From Odontocerum albicorne (Eukaryota > Arthropoda > Insecta > Trichoptera > Odontoceridae), in the NCBI GenBank assembly GCA_949825065.1, contig OX463842.1:48467436-48531435 (forward strand): a stretch of DNA of 64,000 nucleotides, written 5' to 3'. The notes under the pieces are model-generated. The model saw only the letters and a list, made by a program, of their open reading frames with translations, was not told the DNA's origin and did no database searches. A program made the translations under genes and the position numbers. Below are positions 1 through 11,754 of the stretch, piece after piece. How positions within the stretch are numbered: the stretch's first letter is position 1; each line of letters starts with the position of its first letter.

Positions 1-17
1 CATATATTCATAGTCAC

Positions 18-410
18 TTAAGTATGTTGATGAGTGCTTTCTAATGCGCTCAATCTTGGAAGTAAATTTACTTTTGCTTTTGGTAATGTGATATGAAATA
101 TGTCAATATCCGAAGCAGTCCCGTTCAAAAGAGTTAAGGCCCTTCCAACAGGCATAGCGGCTGGAAAACCCGTTCTTGCGTATGTTATTGAGATCAGTTC
201 TTGCCGGCGCAGTCTAGTGTGATTGTTAGGAACATTTAACGCTATTCTTTGTAGTAATGCTGGACAGATCACAACTCCTCGAACGAGTTTGACAACGTAT
301 ACCAGGAGACGCAGATCTCTTCTTACGCTCAAGGAGTTATACCCGAGCATCCCCAGCAGAGTAGGATAAAGCCACGGATAGACACCGAACTCTCTCATAT
401 AGAGATATCG
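18..410 (-). pseudogene. Jockey-like LINE reverse transcriptase, C-terminal end
   Basis: The minus strand encodes the last ~126 residues of a non-LTR retrotransposon ORF2, starting near an 'REFGVYPWLYPT' motif and followed by 'LLGMLGYNSL' and an 'LLNGTASDIDIFHITLP' tail. Related pieces lie at 16032-16420 (+), 31463-31790 (-), 41300-41735 (+) and 56586-57032 (-). The copy is cut off upstream of the catalytic palm, so it is a 5'-truncated dead insertion. The family assignment rests on these C-terminal motifs only. Confidence 0.75.
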
Positions 411-417
411 TAGATAT

Positions 418-515
418 TACATATGTATATATCACGCGAAATCAAACTCCTCACACTTCATCACTCCAGACATACCAAAACATTCAACTCACAATATACC
501 GCACATAATCATAAA
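418..515. repeat. Dispersed repeat, short copy
   Basis: This stretch closely matches 10161-10265 and, in reverse complement, about 17020-17105. Shared words include 'atcacgcgaaatcaaact' and 'cacttcatcactccagaca'. It belongs to the larger unclassified repeat described at 9900-10300. Confidence 0.6.
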
Positions 516-599
516 AAATAAATATATACTATATATAATACAACAAAAAACATCACACTCAAGATGTCACACAAACCTTTTCAACAAGTCATTGCTCTT

Positions 600-830
600 G
601 CTAGCTCAAGTACTCAAACTCCTGTCGCAATAACAAGCACCTGTATAACCCTGCCGGTTTCAAGGCTTTCACCTCATCATCAGGGGAGCACAAACAACAC
701 ATTGTGATCCCCAGATAATGAGTTGAAAGCCTTGAAACCGGTAGGGTTGTACCGTTACGAAAAGTGGAATAAACATTGTTTGATGAAAACCAATTATAAT
801 GCATTTAAACCTCCACAATGTTAATGCCTT
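600..830 (-). repeat. Penelope-like element terminal fragment with inverted arms
   Basis: Two inverted arms (about 641-700 and 702-760) share the 'aaccctgccggtttcaaggc' block. They are followed by the 'gtggaataaacattgtttgat' end also seen at 1495-1560, 18061-18160 and 47900-48338. At 18061-18480 the same end is joined to a GIY-YIG-like coding region, which ties the family to Penelope-like elements. The minus strand at 658-683 carries CTGATGA followed by GAAA, a hammerhead-like core. Confidence 0.55.
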
Positions 831-1454
831 AACTATTAACAATATATAATAGTATATTGGTGGTTTTCTTCACTTATGGAAATGAAGCTAGAACTTGGTA
901 GAAGAAAGGTAAAAGTAAAATAATGCTGAGAGGCATCCACCAACGAAAAGTTGTTAAGTGTCAATATGGAAGAGAGCAGAATAAAAACGCTAGAAATGAG
1001 TACATTGATGAGTAAATGTATGTTTTAAATAAAATGAAGTCGGATTACGATGACTTGGACATATGGAAAGCAGCGATTGACAAAAGAATGACTAAGCGAG
1101 TATACAAGTCAGTCGAATGTAGTCAATATCGAATGCGCAAACGAAATATTAAATAGAATCTTAAAAAATAATTCCTTACAAGTTCTAACAATTGCTCATG
1201 TCTCTTTAAATATTTCATAACGAAACGTATGATCGATGGTTCCTTTTTACATATTATGTCAAACTATCATTAATGAAGAAAATAGATTTATAAGTTTTGT
1301 GTATATGCAGCTTTATTCTATAGGCATATTGTTAACATTATATCCAGATATGCTCGTTTTTTATAATGACAAACATGTGCTCATATAAATTTTATAATAT
1401 TAATTATGTACCAAGATTTATTACCTTTATAATGTACGCACAAAGAAAAATGAA
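831..1454. other. No gene recognised; AT-rich
   Basis: I see no long ORF, splice pattern or inverted repeat here. Parts around 880-1140 have degraded RTE-LINE texture but cannot be assigned safely. Confidence 0.5.
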
Positions 1455-1565
1455 CACCTCATAATCAGGGGAGCACAAACAATAAGTCTTTTTGTGCGCC
1501 CCTGATACCGTTACAAAAAGGGGAATAAATAGTGTTTTATAAAACAAATTACAATGTATTTATTT
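1455..1565 (-). repeat. Penelope-like terminal fragment
   Basis: It contains 'caggggagcacaaacaa' and an inverted 'tttgtgcgcccctgatacc', then 'ggggaataaatagtgtttta', matching the ends at 600-830 and 47900-48338. It is short, non-coding and probably a relic. Confidence 0.5.
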
Positions 1566-1715
1566 TTGTATTAAATTTACGACACAACAGTGTCATTTGT
1601 GTACTATTATTATTATAAATAATAATAGTTCTAAAATGACAATTGTATGTAATGTAGCACCTTTTAGAGAACCAACTCTCCTCAAGAGTACGTAACAATC
1701 CGTAACAAGTCTTCT

Positions 1716-2670
1716 GTGGAATTTATCGCAAGATCTGGTATACCACAAGGATCCAATTTAGGTCCCCTACTATTCCTCATATTAATAGACGACATTCAAA
1801 ATTCCATAAGTCACTCGACATGTTTATTGTTCGCTGACAACTTGAAAATTTTCAAAAAGATCAATTCACCTCACGACTGTGCACAGTTACAACAGGACCT
1901 AGATTACCTAGTCTCCTGGAGTGAGCACAATCATCTTCTGTTCAACATTAATAAATGTGTCTGTGTATCTTATAGTCGATCGTTTTCACCAATCCACCAT
2001 CAGTATACTATACAGGGAGTGGCACTAAACAGAGTTTCTGAATTCAAGGATTTGGGCGTAACCTTCGATGTCGGACTCACGTTCACTCACGTTCACCTTG
2101 TTTCACGTTTGATATCAGACTGTTACAAACTACTCGGTTTTATAATGAGAATATCAAGAGAATTTAACAGCACCGATATCCTCCGAAACTTATATAATTA
2201 TCTAATTAGATATCTATGGAACAGAACAAAGGGCGATTATCCAAAATATGCTCACCATGCCGAACTTCTCACGGTGTGTAACTATAGAAGCCTCGAAACA
2301 AGAAGGCAAGAATCCATTGCGATATTCCTAATAAAGCTTTTCTAAGGTTCCTTTAACTGTCCCGCGATTCTAGAAGCACTAAGTTTATATGTACCCAATA
2401 AATATAGCCGTGCAAGGAATCATCCTCTGTTCTACATACCAACTTACAGGACGAATATCATGGCAAAACACTCAGTCACGCGTGGTATGGAGATATTGAA
2501 CCAACTGAATGACACTGTTGATATATTTTCGGTACCGCCTAGCAGTATGAGAACAATCCTGGCTGATATTCTTCCTAACTAATAAGCTAACGCTAGAAGC
2601 AGACCCTCTTTGTGTAACAGGAGAAATCCGTGCAAAGTGGATAAAAAAAAAAAAAAGAGTATTCTAGCTA
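1716..2670 (+). pseudogene. Jockey-like LINE reverse transcriptase with 3' end and poly(A)
   Basis: The open frame at 1716-2345 has clear reverse-transcriptase motifs: 'SGIPQGSNLGPLLFLILIDD', then 'LLFADNLKIF', where the second aspartate of the catalytic FADD box is N, then 'EFKDLGVTFD'. The frame breaks at 2345. Downstream DNA still encodes the C-terminal tail ('LYVPNKYSRARNHPLFYIPT') to about 2580 and ends in an A-run at 2643-2656. The same 3' end recurs at 49985-50301. The altered active site, missing N-terminus and frameshift show it is dead. Confidence 0.85.
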
Positions 2671-2730
2671 GGTAATCGAACTCGCTGTTATTGACATATC
2701 AAAAATGTTATAATACAAAATAAATATATA

Positions 2731-4038
2731 CAGGATGCGTTTTATGTTCCAGGCCGATGTGTTTTTAAATAACTTTTAAATGAAACACAATTTTATAATT
2801 TATGTTTAATTGATTGATTATGTGGTCTTTACCATTATGTATGATGTCGGTCAAGTGGCCGCCTCTGGCCGTGGTGCAAACGCGAGCTCTTTCAAGCATA
2901 TTTTTCATAACATTCTCGCAGACTTCTGGTGTTATTTCAGCAATTTCTCTTCGAATGTTGTCCTTAAGCATCGGAATTGTAGTTGGTTTGTTGGTGTATA
3001 CCTTTCCCTTCAAGTACCTCTATAGGAAATAATCGGGAATGGTCAAATCAGGAGATTGTGGGGGCCAGTCGATATCACCACTTTTTGACATTATTCGGCT
3101 GGGAAAAGTTTCTCGCAAAATTTGCATTGTAGCACGAGCTGTGTATGATGTGACACCGTCCTGTTAGAACCACATGCGCTGTAGGCCCAATTGATGCAAT
3201 TTGGGCACAATAAAGTTTACCGAAATCTCACGATAGCGATCACCAGTAACTGTTACAGCATTGCCTCTGGCATCCTCAAAGAAACATGGCCCAATGATGC
3301 CGCCACGCCGGCCCAAATGGCGCACCATACAGTCACTCTACGAGGGTGTAATGGTCGTTGGTGTATCAATTGAGAATTTTCAGTACCCCAATGGCGGCTA
3401 TTCTGTTTATTAACAAAGCCAGCCAAGTCGAAATGTGCCTCGTCGATCATGATGATTTTTTGCCAAAAATGGTGGTCGTCTATACCGACCTGTAAAACCC
3501 GAGCACTCCAATCTCTCCGCCGTTTATGGTCATTTTCCTGTAGCTATTGAATTTTAGTCAATTTAATTTTATACGGATAAAAATGCAAATCTTTTTTGAT
3601 AATTTTTAACAAACATGATGGAGATATTCCCAATTCTTGTGCACGGCGTCGATGAGAGGTGCACGGATGTTCACCAACACTCTGCCTCACTGCATCAATA
3701 GTTTCTAACGTACGTTGGCTACGTTGTCGCCCAGACTTTGCTTTATCCCATAGCGTATGCAAATTTTCCAAAATTATTCATTACACGCTGAATGATTGAC
3801 TTGCTTGGCACATGATTTAAACAAAAAAAAAAACACGTAGTTTTCTTCGCGTATTTACAATTGAACAATTATTTATATAAAATATTTTAATGATTTCGAC
3901 ACGTTCTTGCAGAGTAAGATACTTTATAATAAATTGTTATTGACCATTCTCTACGATTTTTAAATATGAACTGACAAATAACAGCCAAATCAAAATGGCG
4001 GCTAAACGAAATCGGCCTGGAACATAAAACGCACCGTG
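2731..4038 (-). mobile_element. Tc1/mariner-superfamily transposon with both terminal repeats, decayed
   Basis: 28-bp terminal inverted repeats at 2731-2758 and 4011-4038 differ at two positions, and both ends abut a TA dinucleotide (2729-2730 and 4039-4040), as expected for this superfamily. The minus strand encodes transposase in broken frames: a helix-turn-helix region (3771-3544), 'MIDEAHFDLAGFVNKQNSRH' (from 3450; first catalytic D), a 'QDGVTSYTA' block around 3170, 'PPQSPDLTIPDYF' near 3060, and a C-terminal 'ERARVCTTARGGHLTDII' end (to 2765). Several stops and frameshifts interrupt it. Length (1308 bp) is normal for an autonomous element. Confidence 0.9.
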
Positions 4039-4044
4039 TATATG

Positions 4045-4290
4045 TTGATTGTAAGGATAAAAAGGTGGTAGCAACGTCTATTGGATTCGGTAATTCCCCG
4101 TATCTGCATATGTTCATAAAAAACATATTTAGTTAGAAAACAGCAAAAAACTTACGTAAGGATTATGAACTACAAAAAATCCTTTGTAGATCTTTCAATA
4201 AGTGATACATATTCGGCTTTAGGTTTAGTGTAGTGTATATTTGTAGTGATTTACCATAGTGAATTTTGATAAAACTTCCTAACAGTGCAA
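4045..4290. repeat. Dispersed repeat family, copy 1
   Basis: The 'gcatatgttca...aaaaacttacgtaagga...actacaaa...ctttgtagatctt' pattern recurs at 35495-35830 and in reverse at 13990-14110 and 52330-52530. Related tails lie in intron 3 of genes B (25140-25300) and C (30318-30600). No coding capacity is seen. Confidence 0.55.
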
Positions 4291-4552
4291 ATGTGAGTGG
4301 TAGACGTGTTATAGAATTACCAAAGAAAGTATGGTTAGAGCAAGTAAATTATAGCTTGTAATAAAGCAATGTAAAATGTTAGAGAAATCGTAAAAAGGTG
4401 TATGAACGAAGAAAAGGCAAAATATAAGTGTCTGACGCTCTATCTTCTCTGCATACCCTGACGAAGAGATAGCGGGATGGTTTGTATCTAAATAGAAAAG
4501 TATTGCATAAAACCAATTTTTTTTGTCTACTAGTCCGTATTTATGTATTTAT
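4291..4552 (+). repeat. RTE-like LINE 3' tail
   Basis: It reads 'gtatggttagagcaagtaa...gtaaaatgttagagaaatcg...tctctgcataccctgacg...agcgggatggttt', the stereotyped 3' tail of the RTE-like LINE repeated across the window. Not translatable. Confidence 0.6.
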
Positions 4553-5110
4553 TTATTTTATTTATTTATTGAATTACGACACAACAGGGTCTTTATATGC
4601 AAATGAACATGTGAAAGGTTATACACGTACTTAAAATTATTGACAAATAATACAAAACTTTATCTTAAACTAACATGAAGACACAAAAAGCAGTAGTAAT
4701 AATAAATTACAGTCATCGTTTTAAAATTAATTAATAATCTTTGAGAAATTTGTGGGAATTTTATGGATATATATTGAGATATAGAAAACACATTGCCTCA
4801 TTAGTAGAACGAGATGCAAGTTGCTTTGCAGAATTAAAACCTTCCTACATGTTGATGCAGGGTTACTCAACTCCAGAGGCAAAGTTTTGTCCTTAATGTT
4901 TTATTTATATTACGTTATTTATATTAATAAAGGAGAGCACAAAGTTAGAAGCTATTTCTAAATATTGTTGTGATATTCTGGCGAATACTATACATACGAG
5001 TACTTACAATATATCAAAAATATCTAAATTGTTGCAAAACTCGTTTCCAAGTCTTGGCATACGAATTATAGAGGAGTTGATTTTATAATTAGTATAGCAG
5101 TTTTCGGTAT
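4553..5110 (-). repeat. LINE 3' region, second copy of the 22090-22880 element
   Basis: Line-by-line similarity runs from 'attacgacacaacagggtct' to 'attatagaggagttgatttt', matching 22115-22735. In that copy the block continues into a readable Jockey-like C-terminal frame, so this is the non-coding 3' part of that LINE on the minus strand. Confidence 0.7.
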
Positions 5111-5133
5111 AATATTAAACGAAATTGTTATTT

Positions 5134-5364
5134 TTATTTATAGTCCCAGAGAGTTTCAGGTTTGATTAGATAGATAACATCTGACGTTTTTTTCATTATT
5201 ATTTCGAAAAAAAAAAAACAGTTGTCATACGTATAATAAAAAAAAACGGAATAATCACCAATTTCAGCACTGATTAACGGGACGAGACCGCTTACGAGCA
5301 AAAAACACGCCACCAGCTTCATGGCTATAGTAGTAATCCGAAATAACGTGAAAACACAAAGCAC
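5134..5364 (-). CDS. Candidate signal-peptide exon of an unknown secreted protein
   Basis: An internal methionine near 5322 opens 'MKLVACFLLVSGLVPLISAE', a textbook signal peptide (charged n-region, hydrophobic core, small residues before cleavage), followed by EIGDYS and then low-complexity F/Y-rich sequence. Local base composition around the ATG is more GC-rich than its surroundings. A 'GAAATTG|GTGATT' junction could be a weak phase-1 donor, which is also the phase used in the tandem family. No downstream exon was found on the minus strand, so this may be a lone or chance exon. Confidence 0.25.
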   Translation of the reverse strand: MLCVFTLFRITTIAMKLVACFLLVSGLVPLISAEIGDYSVFFYYTYDNCFFFFEIIMKKTSDVIYLIKPETLWDYK

Positions 5365-5900
5365 TTTGATACACAGCTGACATAATACTTAACATAGAAT
5401 AAAGTAAATTTATTGATACAAATCATTTATCAACGTAATGAATTGTATGTACACAGCTGAGGAAGATTACTTTCAACTTTTGAAGTGTGCAAATCTTTAT
5501 TATATGTACACTTCTGCATAAAACAAATAACCAATGAACGGTTTAGAATTTTAAAGTTTTAAAACAATATATGAATTATGCAAACCAATAGAATAACTGT
5601 GAATGTTTGAATCACTGCGAAAAAATAAGAAAGTACTGAAGTGTCTTACACCTTCCATTATTATCTAAAAAATAGAGCTTAAGATAGTCAAAGGATCAAG
5701 CGTATGCTCCTTTGATTTCAATCCAAGTATTATATAACTGAAGAATATGATGCTTGGATTGTAAATATAAATTGTATGGTAACGAAAGCGATATTATATC
5801 TGATAAAGATTTCAAAGAACAAGGATAAATATATTCTCGTATATACAAAAATACATCTAGAAAGATCTCTGGTATATTCTTGAATCGATCAGAGTCACAG
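5365..5900. other. No gene recognised; AT-rich
   Basis: Only short direct repeats are visible, such as 'acacagctga' near 5372 and 5453. No coding signal or terminal repeats. Confidence 0.5.
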
Positions 5901-5907
5901 ATGACGA

Positions 5908-5945
5908 AGTCCAGGGAGAGTCAAAAGATTGACTCTCCCTGGACT
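5908..5945. repeat. Perfect 17-bp-arm hairpin
   Basis: Arms at 5908-5924 and 5929-5945 are perfect reverse complements around a 4-base loop (aaga). The arm starts 'agtccagggagagtc'. The word 'cctggacta' recurs twice downstream (to about 5990). Probably the tip of a small foldback element. Confidence 0.8.
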
Positions 5946-6099
5946 TACTGGTGACTTTCCTGGACTATAAAAAGGATTTCCTGGACTATGAGAAGAAATA
6001 ATGTATATGTTATCGATGAATTGGGTATGCCAGATCAACTGTTTGTCTAAGATGATTTTTTCAATTATTTGGCTGTATAGCACTGTGCAATGGGAGAAA

Positions 6100-6290
6100 A
6101 CACGTAGAAGTTTTTGAAGACTGGTAAAATTGAAGGTCAGAAACGTAGAGGAAGATTTCCTTTTTGATTGATGGACCAGGCGAATAGATCCAGATGTCTA
6201 AAGTTACCGATTGGCTATCATTTAGCAGAAATTCATGAACACAGAAGAGTTATTCTTGGAGATAACAATGGAAAATCTTAAGTGGGTTGC
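6100..6290 (+). repeat. RTE-like LINE fragment
   Basis: Broken frames spell 'KIEGQKRRGRF', a dipeptide-rich stretch and 'YHLAEIHEHRRVILG', which resemble the C-terminal end of RTE-clade ORFs. Stops interrupt it. Confidence 0.5.
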
Positions 6291-6298
6291 AATAATCA

Positions 6299-6550
<252 letters not shown>

Positions 6551-6754
6551 TCAATTTGCGTTCGGGGGTCACCACTTTAGGTGTGGTTCCGCAGAGGGAG
6601 AGATGATGATGATTTGTTGATAAATAAAACTCGTTAGATCGCAATGCGGAAAGAGAAATTTTATTGGTAACGTAGGTATTTATACTATTCCCGCGTGTGT
6701 GCATCCGCAAAACGATTAATGTCGTATGTAGGTGATAATTTATTTACGGAACTG

Positions 6755-7130
6755 GCGAGACAGATGTGGTGCGTTCTCTTACCGATATTTGCAAAGTATA
6801 CGGTGGAGATGCTATGAGTGAATGGACAGCTCGTCGATGGTTTTTGCGTTTCGAAGCCGGTAATTTCGACCTGAAATACATGGAGCGTTCAGGACGACCA
6901 GTGGACTTCGATGAGGACCGCTTAAACCATATTATTCATGAAGATCCCCTTCAAACCACCATAAAACTGGCTGAGCAGATGAATTGTAGTCACATGACTG
7001 TATACCGCTATCTTAAATCAATGAGAAAAGTCCAGAAGTTCGGCGCTTAGGTTCCACATGTTTTGAGTGAAAACAACACAAATCAATTGTCGAACGTTGA
7101 TTTTTGTAGAGCAGAAAATTTTCTTTCGAA
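6755..7130 (+). pseudogene. Mariner transposase N-terminal fragment
   Basis: The frame from 6766 encodes 'VYGGDAMSEWTARRWFLRFE', 'GNFDLKYMERSGRPVDFDED' and 'CSHMTVYRYLKSM', the paired helix-turn-helix DNA-binding region and linker of a mariner transposase (SETMAR-like type). It stops after 'KFGA' at 7050; a decayed continuation (VPHVLSENN) follows. The catalytic domain is missing and no terminal repeat was found. Confidence 0.8.
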
Positions 7131-7752
7131 TGACGTATAACCTGTACCATTTTGTTTTATTTTTGGTGCTCATTTTTAAATTTGGAAAAAAAAACGGAAA
7201 CAACTTATGTTAACATCCAATATAAAAATGAGAAAGAAAACACAAAATAATTAGTAGTCACAACATTTAGAAAGGAAAACACAAGTAACATATAGTATAA
7301 AGGGGAAAGAAAGTATCTATATTATTATGAGACACTTGGAGCCGCACTTAACCCAATGAAGAACCGCATGCGGCTCTTGGAGCCGTATTTGCCCACGTCT
7401 GGTATATACGAGTATGTATGTATAATATTATGTATATCATATTCAAGCCTAACTTAATAATTTTTCAAAACTCGAGGTAATGAACTCTTCCTAATGAAAG
7501 GCTGTGCAGATTAAACCTGTCGGTTGACTATGATCTCTTTGCCATCGAACCTCTAGGTTTGATCTGTCATGACTCTGTGCTTGTTGAAGTGCAACAACTT
7601 GCACATTATAAACCGATACACGCTCAAGTATCTTTCATTTACAGGATAGCGGATAATTATACTCAATCACGAGAGACATCGTATCGTTTAGTGATTACTA
7701 AATAAAACAATGAGGAACACAAAAAAAGTTGTATTTAGTTTATTTTAATAAA
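7131..7752. other. No gene recognised; possible transposon scraps
   Basis: Around 7330-7400 there are two copies of a 'cttggagccg' word with 'gcatgcggct', reminiscent of a DNA-transposon end, but no partner end was found. The rest is AT-rich without coding signal. Confidence 0.4.
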
Positions 7753-8910
7753 AATGTTATCTAACAATATGTTTGCATTTCTTAATACAGAGATTATTCC
7801 CGATGTTGGGTCAACATGTTATCTAACAATATGTTTGCCTTTCCAAACACAGAGATTATTCCCGATGTTGCGTCAAAATGTTGTCTAACAATATGTTTGC
7901 CTTTTCAAACACAGAGATTATTCCCGATGTTGCATCAAAATGTTATCTAACAATATGTTTGCCTTTCCAAACACAGAGATTATTCCCGATGTTGCATGAA
8001 AAGGTTATCTAACAATATGTATGCCTTTCCAAACACAGAGATTATTCCCGATGTTGCATGAAAAGTTTATCTTACAATGTGTATGCCTTTCCAAACACAG
8101 AGATTATTCCCGATGTTGCATGAAAAGGTTATCTAACAATATGTTTGCCTTTCCAAACACAGAGATTATTCCCGATGTTGCATGAAAAGTTTATCTTACA
8201 ATATGTATGCCTTTCCAAACACAGAGATTATTCCCAATGTTGCATCAAAATGTTATCTAACAATATGTATGGCTTTCCAAACACAGAGATTATTCCCGAT
8301 GTTGCATGAAAAGGTTATCTAACAATATGTTTGCCTTTCCAAACACAGAGATTATTCCCGATGTTGCATGAAAAGTTTATCTTACAATATGTATGCCTTT
8401 CCAAACACAGAGATTATTCCCGATGTTGCATCAAAATGTTATCTAACAATATGTATGCCTTTCCAAACACAGAGATTATTCCCGATGTTGCATGAAAAGT
8501 TTATCTTACAATATGTATGCCTTTCCAAACACAGAGATTATTCCCGATGTTGCATGAAAAGTTTATCTTACAATATGTATGCCTTTCCAAACACAGAGAT
8601 TATTCCCGATGTTGCATCAAAATGTTATCTAACAATGTGTATGGCTTTCCAAACACAGAGATTATTCCCGATGTTGCATGAAAAGGTTATCTAACAATAT
8701 GTATGCCTTTCCAAACACAGAGATTATTCCCGATGTTGCATGAAAAGTTTATCTTACAATATGTATGCCTTTCCAAACACAGAGATTATTCCCGATGTTG
8801 CATGAAAAGGTTATCTAACAATATGTTTGCCTTTCCTAACACTGAGATTATTCCTGATGTTGCATCAAAATGTTATCTAACAATATGTATGCCTTTCCAA
8901 ACATCGATGA
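7753..8910. repeat. 62-bp minisatellite, about 18 copies
   Basis: Unit of 62 bp containing 'cctttccaaacacagagatt' and 'attcccgatgttgcat'. Three sub-variants differ at the junction: 'catcaaaatgttatctaac', 'catgaaaaggttatctaac' and 'catgaaaagtttatcttac'. They partly alternate, suggesting a three-unit higher-order period of about 186 bp. Because 62 is not a multiple of three, long ORFs here shift frame each unit and are not genes. Confidence 0.95.
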
Positions 8911-9156
8911 TCCATCAAAAGTATTCAAAGATATTCGCACTTGTACAAACAATGTTGCTGAAATATTTTATATCTACACGTGTTTGCAAACAGCAAAAAA
9001 GCAGGGATAATTTATATTTTTTTCAAGTGTGTTTCAAAATATTAGTTTATATATTCAGGAAAAAAACTTATGAGATTATTTTTACGATCATAAAAAAATA
9101 TATATTCAATTTAGTGTTAAATCGTTTTCGATTATTGTTATTGGGTTTAAACGTAT

Positions 9157-9786
9157 TTAACCTTTCCTTCCCTGTGTTGTGTATCTGCTACACGTTGCTT
9201 CTAATAACCATCAATATCTCTATAAATATAATAAATACAAGGTTAAGATTTTAGGTATTCCTCCATAATATATTTACGCATTGATTTAAAAAATAATATT
9301 AATAATAATCAGAATTTAGTGACTACATCGTAGGTGTTTTGTAAAGATCGAAAACAAATTCGCATTTAAACGCTGCGAGTGCCTCGTCTTGACGATAGGT
9401 GAATAGTATGCGGGAAGCGCGACACTATATTCGCATCTCACTCTTGCATACTCCACTGAATTGCGAGGAGCTGAATTGTCTCAACGTCGCAAGCATAAGC
9501 GTAAGCGCCGGGGTATGCGACTGACGTTCCGCGCCACAGTAGCTTCTAGGCTTGCAAATAGGTTAGACGTACGCCACGTTCCGTGAGCGTTGCCAGATGG
9601 TTTTTTAATGTTTTCAGCAAATAAATCTCAATTATTATAATTTTTAACTTCAATTATAATTAATTAAGGGGATTATCTATGAATGTTCTTATTTTTCCGA
9701 TTTAAAATCGCTAATTTTTGATCGCGTACTCACTACCCAACACCGGAGCACGCGTTTCAATTTTAAAACCGTAAGGGAAGGGTTAA
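9157..9786 (-). mobile_element. TTAA-flanked MITE, copy 1
   Basis: Bounded by TTAA at 9157-9160 and 9783-9786, with inverted ends 'ttaacctttccttccctgtg' and '...gtaagggaagggttaa'. Copies lie at 36598-37239 and 55083-55989. It includes an unusually GC-rich stretch (about 9370-9590). TTAA ends suggest a piggyBac-type non-autonomous element. No transposase is present. Confidence 0.7.
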
Positions 9787-9899
9787 TAGAATTTAGTTTT
9801 TAAGTTAATTGAACGACTTCTTGTCCAAGTTCTTAAAAATAAAAATTGATTTAATGATGATGTATTAAGTAAGATGAAGAAGACAGCTCTGAGATCTAA

Positions 9900-10300
9900 A
9901 ATTTATTTATTTATTGTATTTTACACATGACAAGAAATATACATAATTTGCGAAAAAACAACAGGTAATTTAATTCAGACACACAATTTTAATGGATCTG
10001 GGTTTGTTGCCTTTCATTTCTCGTGTCCCCGGTAAACTATGCTTTTACCTGTATCTCACTGAGGATATGTAGCATGAACAAATAAATCGATACTTCTTTC
10101 CGATTTTTTATTTTATAAAACCCAGTTGCACATTCTCATCGACCTGACAAACAGTGACACTGAATTACATATGTATACATCACGCGAAATCAAACTCCTC
10201 ACACTTCATCACTCCAGACAGACCAAAAACATTCATCCCACAATATACCGCACATAATCATAAAAATAAAAACTAGGCTTTTGCCTGTATCTCACTGAGG
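9900..10300. repeat. Unclassified dispersed repeat, longest copy
   Basis: Matches 17000-17370 in reverse complement almost end to end, including 'cgtgtccccggtaaact', 'ctgtatctcactgaggat' and 'aaataaatcgatacttcttt'. No coding potential is evident; the transposon class is unknown. Confidence 0.65.
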
Positions 10301-10960
10301 ACGAATGAATGAATTCAGTTAGAATAACAAAACAAATAAATAGTACAAATGTGAGTTAAAAGCATAGTATAATAATACTATGATAAGTATGGTTGGATCA
10401 AGTGAAATAAGTAAAGGTAACAAGTTACAGAAACTGTAGTTGTTTGAGACGGTGTATGGATTTAGAGGAGGCAAAATATGATTATCGCGATATAAAAGTT
10501 GGCACTTTATCTTTTCTGCCTACCCCGACATGGAAAATCTGTGTATAACATTAAATAAATATTTACGAGAAAGAGAAAAAAACATTTAAATATTTTGTTC
10601 TTAAAAACTGAAAAAAGTAACACACAACATTAATTAGCTCAAGGCTGATATGTTCAGTAAAATTATAAGAGCACGCTGAGATGGTTTGGGCATGAGGGAC
10701 GAACGAATGAAGAAATATTAACAAAACAGATATAAACTCGCAAATGTGACTGAAAGCCGTGTGACAGAAAGGTCAATGAAAGTATATTTGGAACAGGTGA
10801 ATGATGTTCTGAAATAAGGAAACGTAGAAAGTCAGAGAAACCGTAGAAGTTGTATGAGAATGTTGTAGAAGAGGCTAAAGATGTGTCGAGATAGGAAAGA
10901 ATGTCCCTCTGTCCTCTCTGTCTACCCTGACAGGGAAACGGCGTGATGGTGTGTTTGTAT
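10301..10960 (+). repeat. Two RTE-like LINE fragments
   Basis: Two successive truncated tails (about 10301-10530 and 10640-10960) show 'gagatggtttgggcatgagg', 'gaacgaatgaagaaatatta', 'cagagaaaccgtagaa' and 'tctgtctaccctgacaggga' with 'ggcgtgatgg'. In-frame scraps read RWFGHE...MNEEILTKQI. Both are dead 3' ends. Confidence 0.65.
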
Positions 10961-11754
10961 GTAATTTACTCATGCTAAATAGAATGTGTTTCATTTGGTG
11001 ATGTACTAAATAGAAGTATTCCATTTATGAAAATTTCGTTAAACATATTTTTATTAAAACTTCAAATAATATTATAATACTCCTATATAGATCGATTGTT
11101 AAAATTTTGAAGTTTAATCAGTTGAAACTTTGAAGTATCTAGAATTGTCATTATTAATTGAAGTATCTAGAATTGTCATTATTAATTGCATAATGTCTTT
11201 AAATTGGTGACACAAATCATCCTTGTTTGTGTCGATTGCTTATTATGTAAAAAAAATTATCTTAATTAAAATTTAATCATTGATTTGATTCAAATATATA
11301 CATAAAACAATTCGAATGTGAACTAAAATTGTATCTACAAGCTCTTATGAAAAATTGATTTCAGGGCAAGTTTCGATTTCTATGTACAAAAATACATTAA
11401 AAATTGTGAACATTGCTAGTAATACTGTGACCTGTAAAAAAATATGGAAGTAAATTTAATTTATTTTTTGATTTAATTTTAAAGTTCTATGACGGTAGTA
11501 TTTTTAGTGAAGGTTTTTTTCCAAAGAAGGTTCCTGAACAAACGTATACAGATACATAGAAATACCTAATGCCTTGCTTGTTTTTTTTATATAATTTGTT
11601 TGTTTTTACATAATAAACTTGCTTGTTTTTTTATATAATTCAATCCTTTAATAATACATAATTCGAATCTCAAGTAAGAACGTCATTGACAAGAGCTAAC
11701 TTGCTGAATAGCGCTGTATGGATTGCCATTTTATCTATCTATCTTCTATCTACA
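10961..11754. other. AT-rich, no gene; two short duplications
   Basis: A 29-bp unit ('gaagtatctagaattgtcat...') is repeated in tandem near 11132-11190, and a 'cttgcttgttttttt' segment is duplicated near 11573-11640. Nothing else supported. Confidence 0.5.

Noticed and set aside
1716..2345. Functional reverse transcriptase
   Set aside because: The catalytic box reads FADN rather than FADD, the N-terminal half is missing and the frame breaks before the C-terminus.
7753..8910. CRISPR array
   Set aside because: Units are contiguous diverged repeats without unique spacers, in eukaryotic DNA.
8368..9254. Two long ORFs (108 and 183 codons) across the 62-bp repeats
   Set aside because: They are read-through of a minisatellite whose period is not a multiple of three; peptide repeats only reflect the DNA unit, and there is no leader or conserved domain.
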